Assembly (NCBI GenBank): GCA_035547915.1
Contig: DASZTS010000022.1
Span: 62,001 to 126,000, forward strand
DNA: 64,000 bases
Source: DASSFG01 sp035547915
GTDB lineage: Bacteria > Planctomycetota > Planctomycetia > Pirellulales > JAICIG01
Reading direction: 5' to 3'
The translations under genes and the position numbers were made by a program. The number at the start of each line of letters is the position of its first letter. Position 1 is the first letter of the stretch. Of the stretch, positions 61,510 to 64,000 are shown in pieces. A model generated the notes under the pieces. It was not told the DNA's origin and searched no databases. It saw only the letters and a program-made list of their open reading frames with translations.

Positions 61510-62310
61510 TTACAGGTAAAAGATCAACCGTCGTTGCAATCGTACGAGCATCAGCACGGCCACCGTGAAGGCCAGCCCGGTGATGGCGGCAGCGAAGGTC
61601 CAGGCTCGCAACGTGGGGAAGTTTCCGTTGAGTACCGGCTGGCGGATCAGGTCGATCAACACGCCGACCGGGTTGTAGTCGATGAGCCATGCCAACCCGC
61701 GCTGCTTCATCATGTCGGGCGGCACGAAGATCGGTGTGGCGTAGAACGTGATTTGCAGGCCGATCTCGAGGAGGTGCTTGACGTCGGAGAATCGTACGTG
61801 CGCGAAGCCCGCCATCACCGACAACGACCAGCCGAGCACGATGAACAGGATCAGCGTCGGCACGAGCGTTACGATGGCCGCCAGATTTCCAAATCCTTTG
61901 AACCACCAAGTGAGCGCCAGCACCACGCCCAGCGCCAACACGAAGTGGAAGGCCGCGCCGAGCACCGTCCGTAGCGGATAGATGGCCAGCGGGGCGGGAT
62001 ATTGACGAATATAGGACTCGCCGGTGTAGAAGGTCTCGCAGCCCTGCGTAATGGTCGTCGACAGGTAGGTCCAGGTCGTGATGCCCGAAAGCAGGAACGG
62101 CCCGTAAGCCGCCACGTCCATGTCGAACAGCTTGTGGAAGACGAGACAGATGACCGTCGTCATGGCGATGGGATGCAGCAACGACCACCCGACACCGAGA
62201 ATCGAGCGCCGGTAGCGCGTGCGCAGGTCTTTCTTCACCAGCGACAGCCAGAAATACCGGCACCGCCAGATGGCCATCGTGTAGCCGACCGCCGCAGAAG
62301 TGCTTGTCAT
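61510..62310 (-). CDS. polysaccharide ABC exporter permease (Wzm-like)
   Basis: 266 residues from ATG 62310, with GGGAGC upstream. An ABC-2 membrane domain of about six helices, beginning with the conserved LVKKDLRTRYRRSILGVGWSLLHPIAMTTVICLVFHKLFD, and ending LTGLAFTVAVLMLVRLQRRLIFYL in character. It partners the ATPase at 56.5 kb for export of lipid-linked polysaccharide or O-antigen. Confidence 0.93.
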   Translation of the reverse strand: MTSTSAAVGYTMAIWRCRYFWLSLVKKDLRTRYRRSILGVGWSLLHPIAMTTVICLVFHKLFDMDVAAYGPFLLSGITTWTYLSTTITQGCETFYTGESYIRQYPAPLAIYPLRTVLGAAFHFVLALGVVLALTWWFKGFGNLAAIVTLVPTLILFIVLGWSLSVMAGFAHVRFSDVKHLLEIGLQITFYATPIFVPPDMMKQRGLAWLIDYNPVGVLIDLIRQPVLNGNFPTLRAWTFAAAITGLAFTVAVLMLVRLQRRLIFYL

Positions 62311-62329
62311 AATGCTCCCAGACCGGGGT

Positions 62330-63850
62330 TCATGCCGCCTGCCGTCGTGGCAGCGGATTGGCTTGCAATTGGACACATTGCGGTGCCAGCGCGGGCGAGG
62401 CTTCCAGGGCGTTCAATGCCGCGGAAAGCCGAGCCCAAACATTCTCGGTACCCGCCAGATCGTACATCCGCTGACGGCCCCGCAGGGCCATGGCCTGATA
62501 CTTCGCCAGATCGTTCCGCGCCGTCTGGTAGCTGGCGCGTATCTGAGAGACCAGGTCGCGTCGACGCATGTGCTGCCAGGTGGTGGTTCGCCGCCGTTCG
62601 GGGTCCCACTGCCAATGGATCGGTTCCGCGCGCGACGGCACGACGAAGGCGACATCGCTGTCGATGTATTCGGCCATCGCGGTGTGCGCCGGAGCGACGC
62701 CGGGTCGGCCGGCCGCCAGCGAATCTTGCAACGGCAGGCAGGCACCCTCGGCGTGCGAGGCATTCAGGTAAAACGTCGTGCCGCGCGTCAATTCGCACAT
62801 CTGCTCATCCGAGAGATAGTCGCTGATGACGTAGACCTGGGCCCGATGGCGGAGGCGCAGACGCCGATAGAAGTGCAACAGGTTGTGCAACGCTTCCTGT
62901 CGCATGCGCTGACTCACGGCGAGCTTGATGACCAACGTCGCGTCTTCGGCATCGCCCACGGCCCGCAAAAACGAATCCACGATCCCACGCCAGTTCTTGC
63001 GAATATCGAACGGATTGAGGATCGTCGTATACACGACTCCCGAGAGCTCCACGCCGTCGCTGGGCGCGTACGGGATGGGAAACTGCACGACGGGCGTTGG
63101 CGCCACCGGCTCGGGCTCTTTGCCGATCATCACATGGCTGGTATTGGCCAGCCGCTTGTGGACCGAGCCCGGCAGCAAAGGGCGCACGTTGCGGCGGTAA
63201 ATACCGCGGACCTGTTCGCGCGCTTGCATGCTCGCGCGGCGGGCCGCACGCTCCGCGAATTGATACAAGCCCGGCGGATCGCCCTGCGGCAGACGGTAAC
63301 ACGGACAATCGAGCGTCACGCGCTGATCGGCCTCCCAGGCCGGGACGTCGAAATAGCGGTCCGCGATCGGCACGCTCACCACCTCCAGCGGCGTCTGTAC
63401 GCCGGCGCGGAGGAAGGAGTCGCGCGTGAAATTGCAGGCGGTGAAGATCAGGTCGAGGCAATCGGCCATCCGCACCCAATTATTCCTGGGGTTGCCCGCC
63501 ACGTCGTAGTTCGGGATGTCGGGGTATTCCCAGAAAGGGAAGGCGACGTTCGTGGCGCCGTCCAAGAACTGAAAGTATTGCAGCGGCAAGAAGCTGAGGT
63601 GCACGGCGCTCTTGCCCGCGCGCGTGGCACCGGCAAACGCTCGTTGGAGATTCTCCGACGAGTCAGACACCTCTTCGACCGCGGCCCAGCGCTCGAGCAG
63701 CGGCAGAAAGGCCCTTTGCACGAAAAAATACGAATAGCAATCGTCGCCGCAACGATCGGCCACCTCGCTCGCGCTGAGCGACGACGTAGTGAACAAGGTG
63801 CGACGCGCCGAGTCGATCGAGCGCAAGGAGACGGTTTCACGCAGAGTCAT
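62330..63850 (-). CDS. glycosyltransferase-like protein of the polysaccharide cluster
   Basis: 506 residues from ATG 63850. The N-terminal half is atypical (FFVQRAFLPLLERWAAVEEVSDSSENLQRAF, FPFWEYPDIPNYDVAGNPRNNWVRMADCLDLIFTACNFTRDSFLRAGVQTPLEVVSVPI). The C-terminal half is GT-B-like (YTTILNPFDIRKNWRGIVDSFLRAVGDAEDATLVIKL, VYVISDYLSDEQMCELTRGTTFYLNASHAEGACLPLQDSLAAGRPGVAPAHTAMAEYI). It is probably a transferase, though donor and acceptor are unknown. Confidence 0.85.
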   Translation of the reverse strand: MTLRETVSLRSIDSARRTLFTTSSLSASEVADRCGDDCYSYFFVQRAFLPLLERWAAVEEVSDSSENLQRAFAGATRAGKSAVHLSFLPLQYFQFLDGATNVAFPFWEYPDIPNYDVAGNPRNNWVRMADCLDLIFTACNFTRDSFLRAGVQTPLEVVSVPIADRYFDVPAWEADQRVTLDCPCYRLPQGDPPGLYQFAERAARRASMQAREQVRGIYRRNVRPLLPGSVHKRLANTSHVMIGKEPEPVAPTPVVQFPIPYAPSDGVELSGVVYTTILNPFDIRKNWRGIVDSFLRAVGDAEDATLVIKLAVSQRMRQEALHNLLHFYRRLRLRHRAQVYVISDYLSDEQMCELTRGTTFYLNASHAEGACLPLQDSLAAGRPGVAPAHTAMAEYIDSDVAFVVPSRAEPIHWQWDPERRRTTTWQHMRRRDLVSQIRASYQTARNDLAKYQAMALRGRQRMYDLAGTENVWARLSAALNALEASPALAPQCVQLQANPLPRRQAA

Positions 63851-63878
63851 ATTTTATGTTCCCGTTCACAAAAATAAC

Positions 63879-64000
63879 TCAGCCAGCCTGTTCCAATTGG
63901 CCCAGCGCCGTGGTGGCGGCCAACGTCTCGGTCAATGCCAACCGCACGACGTTGCGCGCCTCTCCGTGGCCGTCGACGTTCGCTTGATCCAATAATCGAT
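63879..64000 (-). CDS. C-terminal 40 residues of a cluster protein (5' end outside window)
   Basis: The minus frame enters from the right edge and ends at a TGA whose complement is 63879-63881, reading LLDQANVDGHGEARNVVRLALTETLAATTALGQLEQAG. It is 28 bases upstream of the transferase start, in the same direction. The tail has no diagnostic motif. Confidence 0.55.
   Translation of the reverse strand, partial: RLLDQANVDGHGEARNVVRLALTETLAATTALGQLEQAG

Overview
The window looks like a chromosomal segment of a planctomycete, most likely of the Pirellulales. The strongest evidence is a DUF1501 protein next to a secreted PSCyt1-DUF1549-DUF1553 cytochrome-like protein, together with sulfatases, secreted beta-helix proteins and high-GC coding throughout. 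This placement is inferred from gene families, because no rRNA or other taxonomic marker is present.

Left part (1-22.5 kb). A truncated BtuF-like binding protein and homoserine dehydrogenase (minus strand) face a tetR-adaptor-RND-RND efflux operon, which has a recognisable promoter and palindromic operator and ends at a strong terminator. Next come a response regulator, two convergent secreted proteins (one uncharacterised, one a parallel beta-helix), the DUF1501/DUF1553 pair, a very acidic small protein, rsmH and a PSP1-domain protein.

Middle (22.7-47.6 kb). bioB is followed by a fused EutB-EutC ethanolamine ammonia-lyase, a small secretin/TonB N-terminal-domain (STN) protein, an O-methyltransferase and an orphan ABC ATPase. 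The minus strand of 29-40.6 kb carries a five-gene locus that is the most interesting system here: a membrane-anchored TRAFAC-type GTPase with a zinc ribbon, a large atypical protein kinase, a GAP1-like GTPase-associated protein with a transmembrane segment, a membrane-anchored helical protein and a von Willebrand A protein. It resembles the GTPase-centred conflict or signalling systems predicted by comparative genomics. Housekeeping genes follow (purine nucleoside phosphorylase, a hydrolase, NAD kinase, trmB) with two secreted proteins of unknown function.

47.6-52 kb is an accessory patch. A near-identical 158/168-bp segment holding the start of a sulfatase gene occurs twice, 3.1 kb apart. 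Between the copies lie a tetR gene, an AhpD-like protein, a flavin-oxidase-family protein and two gene remnants. The same operator sits exactly between the -35 and -10 boxes of the tetR promoter and of the ahpD-like promoter, which defines a small autoregulated unit.

Right part (52-64 kb). A penicillin-acylase-family hydrolase is followed by a minus-strand polysaccharide cluster: four glycosyltransferase-type genes (one a double-domain fusion), a Wzm-like permease, a Wzt-like ATPase and a coiled-coil protein, with overlapping or nearly touching genes. The cluster runs off the right edge. I found no tRNA, rRNA, CRISPR array or recognisable insertion sequence.
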